Source: Zoroaster sp. YZ-2022 (lineage: Eukaryota; Echinodermata; Asteroidea; Forcipulatida; Zoroasteridae). From it: a stretch of DNA of 64,000 nucleotides. Under the pieces are notes generated by a model that was given only the letters and a program-made list of their open reading frames with translations, did no database searches and had not been told where the DNA came from. Shown piece after piece: positions 44,509 through 56,225 of the stretch (the stretch's first letter is position 1; every line of letters starts with the position of its first letter). The position numbers were made by a program, and so were the translations under genes. The DNA lies in assembly GCA_029582265.1 (NCBI GenBank), contig CM055816.1, positions 27,262,366 through 27,326,365 on the forward strand, given 5' to 3'.

Positions 44509-46707
44509 ACTATACACTGTAATGATAATATGAATGATACTGTCAATGAAAGATATGTCAACAATCAATTTGAATCTCTGAAACAATTGACAAAAAAATA
44601 TACACTGTAATGATAACATGAATGATACTGTCAATGAAAGATATGCCAACAATCAATTTGAATCTCTCAAACAATTGACAACAAAACTATACACTGTAAT
44701 GATAATATGAATGATACTGTCAATGAAAGATATGCCAACATTCAATTTGAATCTCATAAACAATTGGCAACAACACTATACACTGTAATGATAATATGAA
44801 TGATACTGTCAATGAAAGAGATGCCAACAATCAATTTGAATCTGTCAAACAATTGACAACAGAACTATACACTGTAATGATAATATGAATGATACTGTCA
44901 ATGAAAGATATGCCAACAATCAATTTGAATCTCTCAAACAATTGACAACAAAACTATACACTGTAATGATAATATGAATGATAATGTCAATGAAAGATAT
45001 GTCAACAATCAATTTGAATCTCTCAAACAATTGACAACAGAACTATACACTGTAATGATAATATGAATGATACTGTCAATGAAAGATATGCCAACATTCA
45101 ATTTGAATCTCATAAACAATTGGCAACAAAACTATACACTGTAATGATAATATGAATGATACTGTCAATGAAAGATATGCCAACAATCAATTTGAATCTC
45201 TCAAACAATTGACAACAAAACTATACACTGTAATGATAATATGAATGATACTGTCAATGAAAGATATGTCAACAATCAATTTGAATCTCTCAAACAATTG
45301 ACAACAAAACTATACACTGTAATGATAATATTAATAACACTGTCAATGAAAGATATGCCAACAATCAATTTGAATCTCTCAAACAATTGACAACAAAACT
45401 ATACACTGTAATGATAATATGAATGATACTGTCAATGAAAGATATGCCAACAATCAATTTGAATCTCTGAAACAATTGGCAACAAAACTATACACTGTAA
45501 TGATAATATGAATGATACTGTCAATGAAAGATATGCCAACAATCAATTTGAATCTCTCAAACAATTGACAACAAAACTATACACTGTAATGATAATATGA
45601 ATGATACTGTCAATGAAAGATATGCCAACATTCAATTTGAATCTCTGAAACAATTGACAACAAAACTATACACTGTAATGATAATATGAATGATACTGTC
45701 AATGAAAGATATGCCAACAATCAATTTGAATCTCTCAAACAATTGACAACAAAACTATACACTGTAATGATAATATGAATGACACTGTCAATGAAAGATA
45801 TATCAACAATCAATTTGAATCTCATAAACAATTGACAACAAAACTATACACTGTAGTGATAATATGAATGATACTGTCATTGAAAGATAAGCCAACAATC
45901 AATTTGAATCTCTCAAACAATTGACAACAAAACTATACACTGTAATGATAATATGAATGACACTGTCAATGAAAGATATGTCAACAATCAATTTGAATCT
46001 CTCAAACAATTGACAACAAAACTATACACTGTAATGATAATATGAATGATACTGTCAATGAAAGATATGCCAACAATCAATTTGAATCTCTCAAACAATT
46101 GACAACAAAACTATACACTGTAATGATAATATGAATGACACTGTCAATGAAAGATATATCAACAATAAATTTGAATCTCATAAACAATTGACAACAAAAC
46201 TATACACTGTAGTGATAATATGAATGATACTGTCAATGAAAGATAAGCCAACAATCAATTTGAATCTCTCAAACAATTGACAACAAAACTATACACTGTA
46301 ATGATAATATGAATGACACTGTCAATGAAAGATATGTCAACAATCAATTTGAATCTCATAAACAATTGACAACAAAACTGTACACTGTAATGATAATATG
46401 AATGATACTGTCAATGAAAGATATGCCAACAATCAATTTGAATCTCTCAAACAATTGACAACAAAACTATACACTGTAATGATAATATGAATGATACTGT
46501 CAATGAAAGATATGCCAACATTCAATTTGAATCTCATAAACAATTGGCAACAAAACTATACACTGTAATGATAATATGAATGATACGGTCAATGAAAGAT
46601 ATGTCACGTCAACAATCAATTTGAATTTCTCAAACAATTGACAACAAAACTATACACTGTAATGATAATATTAATAACACTGTCAATGAAAGATATGCCA
46701 ACAATAC
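44509..46707 (+). repeat. 89-bp minisatellite, about 25 units
   Basis: The unit begins ACTATACACTGTAATGATAA and ends CAATTGACAACAAA. Variant units (CTGTAGTGATAAT plus GATAAGCC) recur about 355 bp apart, a local four-unit higher-order repeat. Single diverged units occur at about 12602-12660 in A1 and 41046-41110 in A2. A Gypsy element inserted at its right edge. Confidence 0.95.
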
Positions 46708-46841
46708 TGTGATATCTTGGGATTGGGGTTTAGAATAACGTGGTCTACAAAATGGCTACCTGTTATGCGACTGCTCAAGTCATTTATTCAAACTATAGAG
46801 GGCGCACTTCAACATACATGGCAATGGATACAACTATCACA
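46708..46841 (-). repeat. 3' LTR of the Gypsy element
   Basis: 134 bp, base-for-base identical to 51505-51638. On the minus strand it carries AATAAA (46788-46783), a likely poly(A) signal. Confidence 0.95.
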
Positions 46842-46854
46842 TTCCTTCCCCCTT
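46842..46854 (-). other. Polypurine tract
   Basis: AAGGGGGAAGGAA on the minus strand directly abuts the 3' LTR, the expected plus-strand priming site. Confidence 0.85.
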
Positions 46855-47308
46855 AAATGTTACATGTACAGAAATTACGAAAATGTATTGCTGTCTATGT
46901 TACTATTATGAATTTAAAAAAAACAATAGTAGCAATACCCAAATTGTTTGTTGTAACAACCTTCATTCTAACAATGAAGTTAATAAAGCGATGAGCACAT
47001 TTGTTTGAACATAAATACCAGATGTGCTTCTGAAGTGAATTTGTACTGTCAAAAACAAGTCAACTGTCTAATTATGCACATGAGTTGTCTTGATGTTAGG
47101 CACACCAAAAGTTTTTATTTTTTATTTTTTTTAATGCCCTATTTACATTGTTTTGCATAAATCAACACATTATTATTATTTTTTTTTTTTTTTTTTTTTT
47201 TTTTAAACCTTCAAAATGAACTCAAAACATTGTACCCTAGTACACGTTCATGTACAATATAATACTCATGTACATGCGGTTTGGTTTGAACTTGGTATTT
47301 AGTTTTTT
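46855..47308 (-). other. 3' untranslated region of the Gypsy element
   Basis: Lies between the gag-pol stop and the polypurine tract. It includes a run of about 26 A in the element sense (about 47178-47204). No second frame. Confidence 0.7.
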
Positions 47309-50300
47309 TTACAAATCCAATCTCTTAGGTGGTTGACGTATCCTTTGAGGATATCGCTTTTCTGGTATTACTTGTGTAGATTCGTCAAGCTTGGTACTAT
47401 CTTGTAACTCTCCATTTGATTTTTGTACAACTTGGTCTTTGGAAGTGTGAGCCTTGTGCTTCACTGGAGATGTTTTTGTTCCATGTTTTTGGTCAGTTTG
47501 CTTCCCATTGACATAGTCATCCTGCTTTTTGTTGGATGAATGGAACTGAGTCAAATCCAGAGGTTCGTGACTTCCAGGAATGACTGTTTGTGGAGTAGTC
47601 TCTGGACTTTCTTCCAGTGATGGCAACACATGATCAATGTGCACAAACCTGTTCTTATCATTCTTGTACACATGTACTATATATGTACGAGGACCACAGA
47701 TTTTTACCACCTTACCTGGTAACCACTTCACCAAACTGTTTTCGTGACTCTTCACCCTAACCTTTTGGTCAACTGTCAGAGTTCTTTCTTTTACTCTGCC
47801 CTTGTCATGAAACTCTCTTTGTTTTGCTTGTTTGTTTTCTACTGACTGTGCCAAATTTGGCTTCAACAATGAAAACCTTGTCCGAGGTTTCCTCTTGAGA
47901 AACAACTCGGCAGGTGTTTGACCTGTGGTTGCTTGTGGTGTGTTTCTGTAAGTTATCAGGAAATTTGCCAATTTATGGTGAACTGACAACTTTTGTTTTC
48001 TCGGATTTGGATCCAGAAATTGCTTTATCAGAGCTCTTTTCACAGTTTGCACTGTACGCTCTGCTGCCCCATTTGAAGCAGGATGGTATGGTGGCACCCG
48101 AGTATGTTTTATGCCATTGTTTACCATGCAATCCTTAAATTCAACTGACGTGAATTGTGGACCATTGTCCGATACAATTTCTTCTGGTAATCCGTAGGAT
48201 GAGAATAACCTCCTCAGGATGTCCAAAGTTTTGCCCGTGGTGGTAGTCCTCATCGGATATACTTCCACCCACTTAGAGTGACTATCTATTACTATCAACA
48301 TATGCTGTCCCTTCAACTCAGCAAAATCGATATGTAATCTTTGCCAAATTCTACAAGGCCATTCCCAAGTTTTGAGTGGTGCGGCTTGTGGTGCCTTTCG
48401 AACAGAGAGACAAGTACTACACCCATTTACAAGGGTTTCTACGTCTTTATCTAATCCTGGCCACCACAAATAACTACGTGCTAAGCCTTTCATACGACAT
48501 ATGCCCAAGTGTTGTTCATGAAGATCGTCTAATAATCTAGATCTAAATCTTGGTGGAATGATCACCCGGAATCCCCACAAGATACAACCTTTGTCTACTG
48601 ACAATTCATTTCTACGAATGAAATATGGTTTCATGTTTTCATCTTGAACATAACCTGGCCATCCGGTAGCTACATACTCATACACCCTCGATAACACAGG
48701 ATCTTTCCGTGTTTCTCTACTGATGTCATTTGCTGTCACCGGTAATTCGTCTACATAAGAGAAATACTTAATTTCTACTTGTGACTCTACCCGGCTAGGT
48801 AATCTCGATAATGCGTCCGCATTCCCATGATCTACTGAGCGTTTATATGCAATGTCATATGTATAGGCAGACAAAATAATCGCCCATCTTTGCATTCGTG
48901 CTGCAGCCAATGTTGGTATAGGTGACTGTGGATTGAAAATGGTAGTCAGTGGCTTATGGTCCGTAATCATCGTGAATTTACGGCCATACAGATATTTGTG
49001 AAACTTTTTCACACCAAATATCAGTGCCAATGCTTCTCGCTCAATTTGCGCGTAGTTTTTCTCACTAGCGGACAAAGTACGTGAGGCAAATGCAATAGGT
49101 CGTTCTTCCCCATCTGACATTACATGGGAAATCACAGCACCTACCCCATAGGCTGAAGCATCGCATGCCAAGCGAAGTTCTTTGCTGACATCATAATGGA
49201 CTAACCATGTACTTTCCATCAACCTAAATTTACTTTGCTTGAAAGCAGTCTCGCAGGCTTTGGACCAATTCCACTTCACATCCTTGCGCAAGAGCTCGTT
49301 TAAAGGATGCAACAGTGTAGACACATTTGGAATAAATTTTCCATAGTAATTTAAGAGTCCCAGATAAGATCTGAGCTCCGCAATGTTATTTGGACTTGGC
49401 GCCTGCCTGATCGCGTCCAGCTTTTCAGCTGTAGGATGGATACCCTTAGCATCCACCACATGACCCAAATATTCTACTGAAGGTTTACACCATTCACATT
49501 TCTGGCGTTTTACCCGTACACAGTACTTTTCCAAACGCATTAGGACTTCATCCAGAATTTGTTTGTGCTTTTGTTCAGTTGGCGCAGAGATGAGAATGTC
49601 ATCTAAGTAACACACTACACCTTCTATGCCCTGCAAAATTTGATCCATAACACCTTGAAAAATCCCTGGAGCCGAAGACACTCCAAAAGCTAATCTGTTA
49701 AACTGGAAAAGTCCCAAGTGTGTATTTACGGTCAAATACTTCTTTGAATCTGCATCTAACTCAAGTTGTTGGTATGCATGGGAGAGATCTATTTTCGAAA
49801 ATACTTTCCCCCCTTCAAGAGTGGCAAACAAATTTTCTGCGTTTGGCAAAGTATATTGTGTGTCATCTAATACTTTATTGATTGACACCTTATAGTCCAC
49901 ACATAAGCGCAAATGTCCATCTGGCTTTGGTACTGGTACGAGCGGTGATGCCCAGTCACTGCGTTCAACCTTTGTGATGATTCCATCATCCTGAAGGCGC
50001 TTTAGTTCTTGCTCAATTTTTCCCTTGAGCGCGTATGGTACAGGGCGTGGTTTGAAAAATACTGGCTTTGCATTTTCCTTTACATGGATATGGGCTTTAA
50101 ATCCAGTAATTGGCCCACCTTTCTCACTGAAAACTGATCCATACTTTGATTTCAAACCCGAAATGTCTCCTTCAGACCTGTTCAAAGATAGTCCTTCATC
50201 TGCTTTCTGTGGTGGTGTATCTCGAACCTTGAAGATATTCTGCCAATCAATCTTTATCTTGGCCAACCAATCTCGACCAATCAATGAAGGCTTGTCTCCA

Positions 50301-51433
50301 GGCACTACATACAAAACAAGTGTATGTGTCTGGTTGTCATACCTGACTGGTACAGTAAGCTTCCCCAACACGTTGATTGTTTCTCCAATGTAGCTCTTCA
50401 ATCTCACAGATGATTTTTCCAAAGGCCATGAAGATAACTGGTTGTGATACACAGTATCAGAAACGATGGAAACCGCTGCTCCAGTGTCCAATTCCATTTC
50501 TACTGGAGACCCTGCAATGTCTATGGTAAGTAGAACTCCCTGTTTAGGTGAACGCAACGAGCTAACAGTGTAAACACAGCAGTCGTCGTCTGATTCCTCA
50601 GAATCTTGCATCATTTGTTTCACAGATTTCTTGTCGGCTCCCTTTGTTTGGCTTTTTGACTTTTTCCGGCAAGCCTTGGCAATATGTCCCACCTTTTTGC
50701 AGAAATAGCAGGTTGCACTCTTAAATGGACATTCCTTAGGCGAGTGTGACTCTAAACATCGATAACACGATGAACTTGAAGAACTTTCATTGGTTTTGGA
50801 TTTTGATGTATCCGTCTTCCGTGCAGTAGATTTCTTTTTCCCTGTACTGTAACTAGTGACCCTTTTCACGCTGGCACTGGCCTCTTGGGAATGTGTACCA
50901 TTGTGCGGTTGAAATTCTTTGGCTTGTTTTGTGGCCATTTCAAAAGCTAACGCTTGTTGAACCGCTTTATCCAAGGTCAGATTTTTCTCAGCCAGTAGCC
51001 TTTTCTGTGTCTGGGTACTGATCAACCCGCAGACCAATCTATCTCTCAAAGCATCATTCAGAAATGTGCCAAACTGGCATGTCTCGGCTAAGTGCTTGAG
51101 TTCCACTACGTATGCAGACACAGATTCCCCTTGTTTCTGTTCCCTTTTATGAAACTTGAAACGTTCAGCTATCACTAAGGGTTGAGGTGTATAATGCTCT
51201 TTCAGCAATGACTTAAGCTCCGCTAGAGATTTGTCACTAACTTTTGCTGGTGAAACCATAGATTTCAGAAGAGCATAGGACTTTGCTCCTATAACTGTCA
51301 AAAATACACTCACAGCTCTGTCGTCCGAGACGGCATTGGCGATGAAGAACTGTTCCATGCGTTCCATGTAGCAAGTGAATGTCTCCTTGCCTTCTTCGTT
51401 AAACTCTCCGATTTGTCCAATGATCGCTGCCAT
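47309..51433 (-). CDS. Gypsy gag-pol polyprotein
   Basis: A single 1374-residue frame with no gag/pol frameshift. Gag-like region 1-220. Zinc knuckles at 223-235 (CYRC...C, atypical spacing) and 242-255 (CYFCKKVGHIAKAC, canonical CX2CX4HX4C). Aspartic protease DTGA at 316-319. Reverse transcriptase about 455-660 with Asp549 in FSKIDLSHAYQQ and YLDD at 609-612. RNase H about 750-880 with CDAS at 757-760 and DHKPL at 825-829. Integrase zinc-binding HEQH at 972-975 and CSTC at 1005-1008, then the catalytic D1036, D1089, E1125 triad with 35 residues between the last two. A GPY/F-like module follows (about 1235-1270). There is no chromodomain. All catalytic residues are present, so it is probably competent. 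Start: ATG at 51433, about 50 bases after the primer site. Confidence 0.96.
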   Translation of the reverse strand: MAAIIGQIGEFNEEGKETFTCYMERMEQFFIANAVSDDRAVSVFLTVIGAKSYALLKSMVSPAKVSDKSLAELKSLLKEHYTPQPLVIAERFKFHKREQKQGESVSAYVVELKHLAETCQFGTFLNDALRDRLVCGLISTQTQKRLLAEKNLTLDKAVQQALAFEMATKQAKEFQPHNGTHSQEASASVKRVTSYSTGKKKSTARKTDTSKSKTNESSSSSSCYRCLESHSPKECPFKSATCYFCKKVGHIAKACRKKSKSQTKGADKKSVKQMMQDSEESDDDCCVYTVSSLRSPKQGVLLTIDIAGSPVEMELDTGAAVSIVSDTVYHNQLSSWPLEKSSVRLKSYIGETINVLGKLTVPVRYDNQTHTLVLYVVPGDKPSLIGRDWLAKIKIDWQNIFKVRDTPPQKADEGLSLNRSEGDISGLKSKYGSVFSEKGGPITGFKAHIHVKENAKPVFFKPRPVPYALKGKIEQELKRLQDDGIITKVERSDWASPLVPVPKPDGHLRLCVDYKVSINKVLDDTQYTLPNAENLFATLEGGKVFSKIDLSHAYQQLELDADSKKYLTVNTHLGLFQFNRLAFGVSSAPGIFQGVMDQILQGIEGVVCYLDDILISAPTEQKHKQILDEVLMRLEKYCVRVKRQKCEWCKPSVEYLGHVVDAKGIHPTAEKLDAIRQAPSPNNIAELRSYLGLLNYYGKFIPNVSTLLHPLNELLRKDVKWNWSKACETAFKQSKFRLMESTWLVHYDVSKELRLACDASAYGVGAVISHVMSDGEERPIAFASRTLSASEKNYAQIEREALALIFGVKKFHKYLYGRKFTMITDHKPLTTIFNPQSPIPTLAAARMQRWAIILSAYTYDIAYKRSVDHGNADALSRLPSRVESQVEIKYFSYVDELPVTANDISRETRKDPVLSRVYEYVATGWPGYVQDENMKPYFIRRNELSVDKGCILWGFRVIIPPRFRSRLLDDLHEQHLGICRMKGLARSYLWWPGLDKDVETLVNGCSTCLSVRKAPQAAPLKTWEWPCRIWQRLHIDFAELKGQHMLIVIDSHSKWVEVYPMRTTTTGKTLDILRRLFSSYGLPEEIVSDNGPQFTSVEFKDCMVNNGIKHTRVPPYHPASNGAAERTVQTVKRALIKQFLDPNPRKQKLSVHHKLANFLITYRNTPQATTGQTPAELFLKRKPRTRFSLLKPNLAQSVENKQAKQREFHDKGRVKERTLTVDQKVRVKSHENSLVKWLPGKVVKICGPRTYIVHVYKNDKNRFVHIDHVLPSLEESPETTPQTVIPGSHEPLDLTQFHSSNKKQDDYVNGKQTDQKHGTKTSPVKHKAHTSKDQVVQKSNGELQDSTKLDESTQVIPEKRYPQRIRQPPKRLDL

Positions 51434-51485
51434 TGTGTTCCTGAATCCTCAGCGGAACTTTTGACCATAAAAAGAAAACCTAATA

Positions 51486-51502
51486 TCCCATCCTCGTCGC
51501 CA
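51486..51502 (-). other. Primer binding site (tRNA-Ser type)
   Basis: TGGCGACGAGGATGGGA begins two bases inside the 5' LTR. Its complement, ending ...CCTCGTCG plus CCA, equals the 3' end of metazoan tRNA-Ser(GCU) as I know it, so that tRNA is the inferred primer. Confidence 0.8.
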
Positions 51503-51504
51503 AT

Positions 51505-51638
51505 TGTGATATCTTGGGATTGGGGTTTAGAATAACGTGGTCTACAAAATGGCTACCTGTTATGCGACTGCTCAAGTCATTTATTCAAACTATAGAGGGC
51601 GCACTTCAACATACATGGCAATGGATACAACTATCACA
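51505..51638 (-). repeat. 5' LTR of the Gypsy element
   Basis: Identical to 46708-46841. Confidence 0.95.
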
Positions 51639-53150
51639 AATACATATGAAGCTTTTTTGATGACAGACCAATTACAGTCCAAAAAGTACAATTTCCTAAG
51701 CAGGGGCGGATCCAAGGTGGTTGAAAAGGGGGAAAACTGCCTATAAGGGGTTACGTATAAATTTTAAGCAAGATGATGAATGAGCACTTGGCCTCTTTGC
51801 CTGCCTCCAATTGATCCGCTTATTTGGCCCCCCAAAAATGGTTAATTTTTCAGCTCATAAAATTGCACACATTATTATTGAGAATAGTGTAATAGTGTAC
51901 TTATTCTTACAGAAGTTTGATAAGGTAAGAATTTTTAGTTCAATAAAAATATAATTTGTCAAATTTACTAAAAAGGATAGCTTTTCAGAAAGGAATATTT
52001 CAAAGGAATATTTACATCAAGCTTTATATAAAACTCTGATTTTCTTTTCTTTTAAGATTACCAATAGTTTACAGTTAATGTAATGATGGGTTAACTGGAG
52101 CCAGGTAGAATCTAGGCTGCATGGTAAATAGAAATTGCTAATTGTTTTCATCCGCAGAGTCGGCTTGTAAATAATATATGGAGAGGTTTCACCTCTTCCT
52201 GAGAACAGACTATTGAATTTTAAGCGGTTTTTGTTCGGTATTGTTGTGCTTTTAACGAGTATTATCTCATCCGTATAATGATAATATTAATAACACTGTC
52301 AACGAAAGATATGAAATTAATAAATAAGTCTTTTTGATTGCAGGCCAATTGTAGTGTTTCGTTAAGTGGTCTACCGCAGTCGGCTTGTATTATGACTTAT
52401 TTTTCTTAACACTTAAAATGTTGGAATAATTAATTTTATCGAAAAAGAATGCCGAATATGACGAAATTTATTTCTACTTAGAATGCGTATGGTCTAATCC
52501 CGGCATACATACTGCAGCACACGCTCTTGTAGCAGACTATAACTCCAAACTCCTAAGTTAAATATCCATGATCAACAGGGCATGGAATCGGAGCGCTAGT
52601 TTTAGATTAACTCAGTTACTGAAAATAATACCCACTTGATAAGGTCATATTATTACGTTTTGCTGCTGCATAAATGAGTCAGTAATTTTCAGTCACTGTG
52701 CTCATCTTAAACTAGGACACTGATTCCATGCCCTGTTGAAAGTCTGCTATGATCGTGACGATATCGTCCAATAAAATTCCAAAGAAAATGTGACAGATTT
52801 GCTGAAACGGTAGCTTAGTACTCGTTTTTACGCAAAAAAATTTAAATGCTATGCCTCGTCCAATAAAACACTGTTACGACTGTTTGACGATTGCTGCCAG
52901 ATGTAGCCTCAAAAGATCGGATGTTATTACATGCAGTACAATAATTAAAGATAAACAGCAACATAAAACAACCGTTGTACATTTTGTATGTCAATACAAA
53001 TATACCAACGACATAAGAATAAACACAGTCGCCTAGACTTCCCTCTCTTAGAAAACATTTATTTTGGGTTTGCGTTTTGGAACTTAAAGCTAAGATTTAA
53101 GGTCAGTTTTCTTTGAGTTTATCGCATTACATTGACATCAAAACCATGAT
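51639..53150 (+). repeat. Unit A, fragment A3 (right part)
   Basis: Matches 12655-14720 and 41100-43130 with large internal deletions; the 43-bp array is missing. It starts at the target duplication of the Gypsy element and continues from the 89-bp array, so array and A3 were adjacent before the insertion. No gene. Confidence 0.75.
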
Positions 53151-53268
53151 GTATTACGGAATATTGTTGGAATGTGTCAGAAAAAAAATGTGATAGACTT
53201 GTAAAAGTGCGATCTTTTCAATGACGCCATTTACGGAAAAATAAATGATATTCAACACTGGTTTAAAT

Positions 53269-53981
53269 CAATTTGTGTACGTGGAAGACGAATTAAAAGT
53301 GAGTTGCCCATGTCTAACCGAGAACTTACAACAGAGTGATCAATTTGTGTATGTGGAAGACCAATTAAAAGTGAGTTGCCCATGTCTAACCGAGAAGTTA
53401 CAACAGAGTGATCAATTTGTGTACGTGGAAGACCAATTAAAAGTGAGTTGCCCATGTCTAACCGAGAAGTTACAACAGAGTGATCAATTTGTGTACGTGG
53501 AAGACCAATATTAAAAGTGAGTTGCCCATGTCTAACCGAGAAGTTACAACAGAGTGATCAATTTGTGTACGTGGAAGACCAATTAAAATTGAGTTGCCCA
53601 TGTCTAACCGAGAAGTTACAACAGAGTGATCAATTTGTGTACGTGGAAGACCAATTAAAAGTGAGTTGCCCATGTCCAACCGAGAAGTTACAATAGAGTG
53701 ATCAATTTGTGTACGTGGAAGACCAATTCAAAGTGAGTTGCCCATGTCCAACCGAGAAGTTACAACAGAGTGATCAAACGTGGAAGACCAATTCAAAGTG
53801 AGTTGCCCATGTCTAACCGAGAAGTTACAACAGAGTGATCAATTTGTGTACGTGGAAGACCAATTCAAAGTGAGTTGCCCATGTCTAACCGAGAAGTTAC
53901 AACAGAGTGATCAATTTGTGTACGTGGAAGACCAATTCAAAGTGAGTTGCCCATGTCTAACCGAGAAATTACAACAGAGTG
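53269..53981. repeat. 72-bp minisatellite, about ten units
   Basis: The unit includes CAATTTGTGTACGTGGAAGA and ends CAACAGAGTGAT. Because 72 is divisible by three, a 24-residue repeat stays open on the plus strand (FVYVEDQLKVSCPCLTEKL core) and another on the minus strand. A 2-bp insertion near 53510, a TAG near 53694 and a deleted unit near 53777 break the plus frame, so it is treated as non-coding. Confidence 0.9.
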
Positions 53982-53984
53982 AAA

Positions 53985-55660
53985 TGATGAAATGATGCAA
54001 TACGAACAATATTAGAAACATGAGAATTTAGTGACATTGTAGAATCAAATATGTTACCAAGATTACGAGCTTGAGCAACTTGAGTACAATGACGTACATT
54101 CGAAATGAAAAACAAATATTGAACAATTTTTAAATCAGTTTACTGCTTGCGGTTAAACCTCTTTTTACCCCTGATATTATTTTCAGAACATAAATCTGAA
54201 TTCCTAATTCATAAAAAGAGCAGTTTAAATTCAAAAAAACAAACCTACATAGTACCTGTAAAATGTGAAAGTTGAATTCCCCCTTCATTGACACGACAAG
54301 CCTATATATTTTGTACTAACCAATCAGCGTTGTGGAAATCATTTTTTCCCACCAGTCTTGTAGTGAGAACGAGGTAGACCCTGTAAACGAGGTTATCACG
54401 GAACGCTTATCTTCAACATTACAGAACACCGACGAATTATTCAGGGATCACGGTGTTTGTGTAATACTTGAGTTCATGTTCATCAGGGACGGATATTGAA
54501 ATTCAACATTTGGAACCGAACCATGCATGTCATGTCAACAAATTTACGCTATTGCTATATTCAAGTTCCCATGACAGGAAATGAATTTATCAATCAATCT
54601 TAATTTATTACCGCAAACCAAACTAATACTCTTAATGTTAATTCCGTATCTATTCATAATCTAGTCATTATGTCAATGAAAACCATTAAATCTTCAATTT
54701 TAATGAGATGTCAGCAGGAAATAATTCATATCTTAATTCATAAAATTGTGCCACCCAGGCAGGGGTGGAATTTTACTAAATTTACTTCAGTCAAGGGTGA
54801 ATCGGGGGGTGGGGTCACAGCACATTACAATACAATTACAATTAAATATGATTTTTCCTGATGATAATGAGCAAATACTTTGTAAATCTCAGGTGTAGTT
54901 TCAATTTGGTGTAACAATAAAGCTGTATAATGGTAGAAGAGGTTTTACACTTGTTGTTGTCTCTAACCTTTTCGAGTTTAACACAAGGAAGTGTTTTGGT
55001 CTCTGAAAATACTCAATATTGCATAAGTATGGTTGAGGTGCAGTATTGGATAAACACAACTTATTTCTGTTTGGCCTAATGGAGGAAAGAAGAGGCAAAG
55101 CAAGACGTGGTTTGTAAATCAACATTGTTCTCCATCTCACTTGTTGACTTGTAATACTAAACAACCTTGATATTTAAAGCAGCTACAACAGTCTTTTGTC
55201 ACGTAGAGTTACTGACAGCAAAGTCAATTATGTTAGCCAAGCATAACTAACACACTGCACGTAGTTCCGTTTTCAGCTTTCCAAATCATTGTTCATTGTA
55301 GCCAGCTGAGGCATGAACTGATCAACACAAGTCTATGTTTTCATTGACACAATGTAGGATATTCAACTGTAGCCTGTAAATGGTACACTGTACACTTGAG
55401 TTATTTACATTTCAAGATTTATTTTTAATTCAAGAAATTTTCACATTAAAAATACTTGATAATTGATAAACCGCGCTGTGGTATGAACTTGGAAATATGT
55501 ATTCTTTAATTTTCTAGCTTGTTACAACTGTTCCAAAGAGTCAACATTCAGCAGCCATCAAAAACCTATGAGACATTTGTAATTGTGTTAATCAGACTAA
55601 AAATTTACGTAACAGTGAAAGTAATCATTTGAATTACATATAATGTTACTAATGATAATG
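53985..55660. other. Apparently single-copy region, no gene recognised
   Basis: The longest minus-strand frame (54901-55164, 87 codons) has no domain I recognise and the plus-strand frame at 54670 likewise. No repeat match is seen by eye. It could hold short exons that cannot be called without alignment. Confidence 0.4.
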
Positions 55661-55667
55661 TTTAGCT

Positions 55668-55735
55668 GGATTTGAACCTGCGACCTCCGGGTTAAAGTAC
55701 TGTTGCCCTACCAACTGAAGTAGATAAGAGGAGCT
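55668..55735 (-). other. tRNA-like sequence (SINE relic)
   Basis: Minus strand: CTTCAGTTGGTAGGGCAACA resembles a D arm/A box, and GGAGGTCGCAGGTTCAAATC a variable region plus B box. The acceptor arms do not pair, so this is not a functional tRNA gene. It abuts the left end of the foldback element. Confidence 0.5.
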
Positions 55736-55842
55736 TTATAGACCCCGTTGGTGAGGTAAAAATGTGCAAAAATGAGTGTGCAAAAAAATGTGCAAACTTG
55801 TGTTGAGTAGTGTTAGCGCGCTAGTGCGAGAGGACGGGCTTT

Positions 55843-55869
55843 AAGTATGACGTCTGTGACGTCATACTT
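55843..55869. other. Terminal palindrome, left arm
   Basis: AAGTATGACGTC and its exact complement around TGT. It contains CRE-like TGACGTC words. Mirrored at 60089-60115. Confidence 0.8.
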
Positions 55870-56225
55870 AATGATGCGATGGTCAGACTTGTAAAAGTCT
55901 GACTTATATTACTGACAATGTTGATGTCTGCTCTTGCTACAACTTGACAACTATAATGTCTGCCCTTACTACAACTTACTACAACTTGACAATTATAATG
56001 TCTGCTATTACTACAACTTGACAATTATAATGTTTACTCTTACAACAACTTGACAATTATAATAATCTGCAATTTCTGCTCTATTTTAGTGTTATATAAA
56101 CATATGTCGATACGTAAGTTCTTCCTCCAAAGGATTATCGAAACCGTTATAAAGTGAACACTATAATTAGATTCTGGTTAATTCCAGCCCATTTTTGTCT
56201 CCCAAAAGAGGCAAAAAACTGATGT

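Larger units (their letters stand above)
46708..51638 (-). mobile_element. Complete Ty3/Gypsy LTR retrotransposon
   Basis: The 4931-bp element has identical 134-bp LTRs that begin TGTGATA and end TATCACA, and a 5-bp target duplication AATAC (46703-46707 and 51639-51643). It has a tRNA-Ser-type primer site, a polypurine tract and one open gag-pol frame. There is no envelope frame. The identical LTRs and open frame mean insertion was recent. It sits at the right edge of the 89-bp array. Confidence 0.97.

Noticed and set aside
50025..50393. 122-codon plus-strand frame
   Set aside because: It is antisense to the Gypsy pol region.
54901..55164. 87-codon minus-strand frame
   Set aside because: It has no recognisable domain, no context and a chance-level length; not called as a gene.
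55668..55735. Possible tRNA gene on the minus strand
   Set aside because: A- and B-box-like segments are present but the acceptor stem does not pair; it is a tRNA-derived relic.
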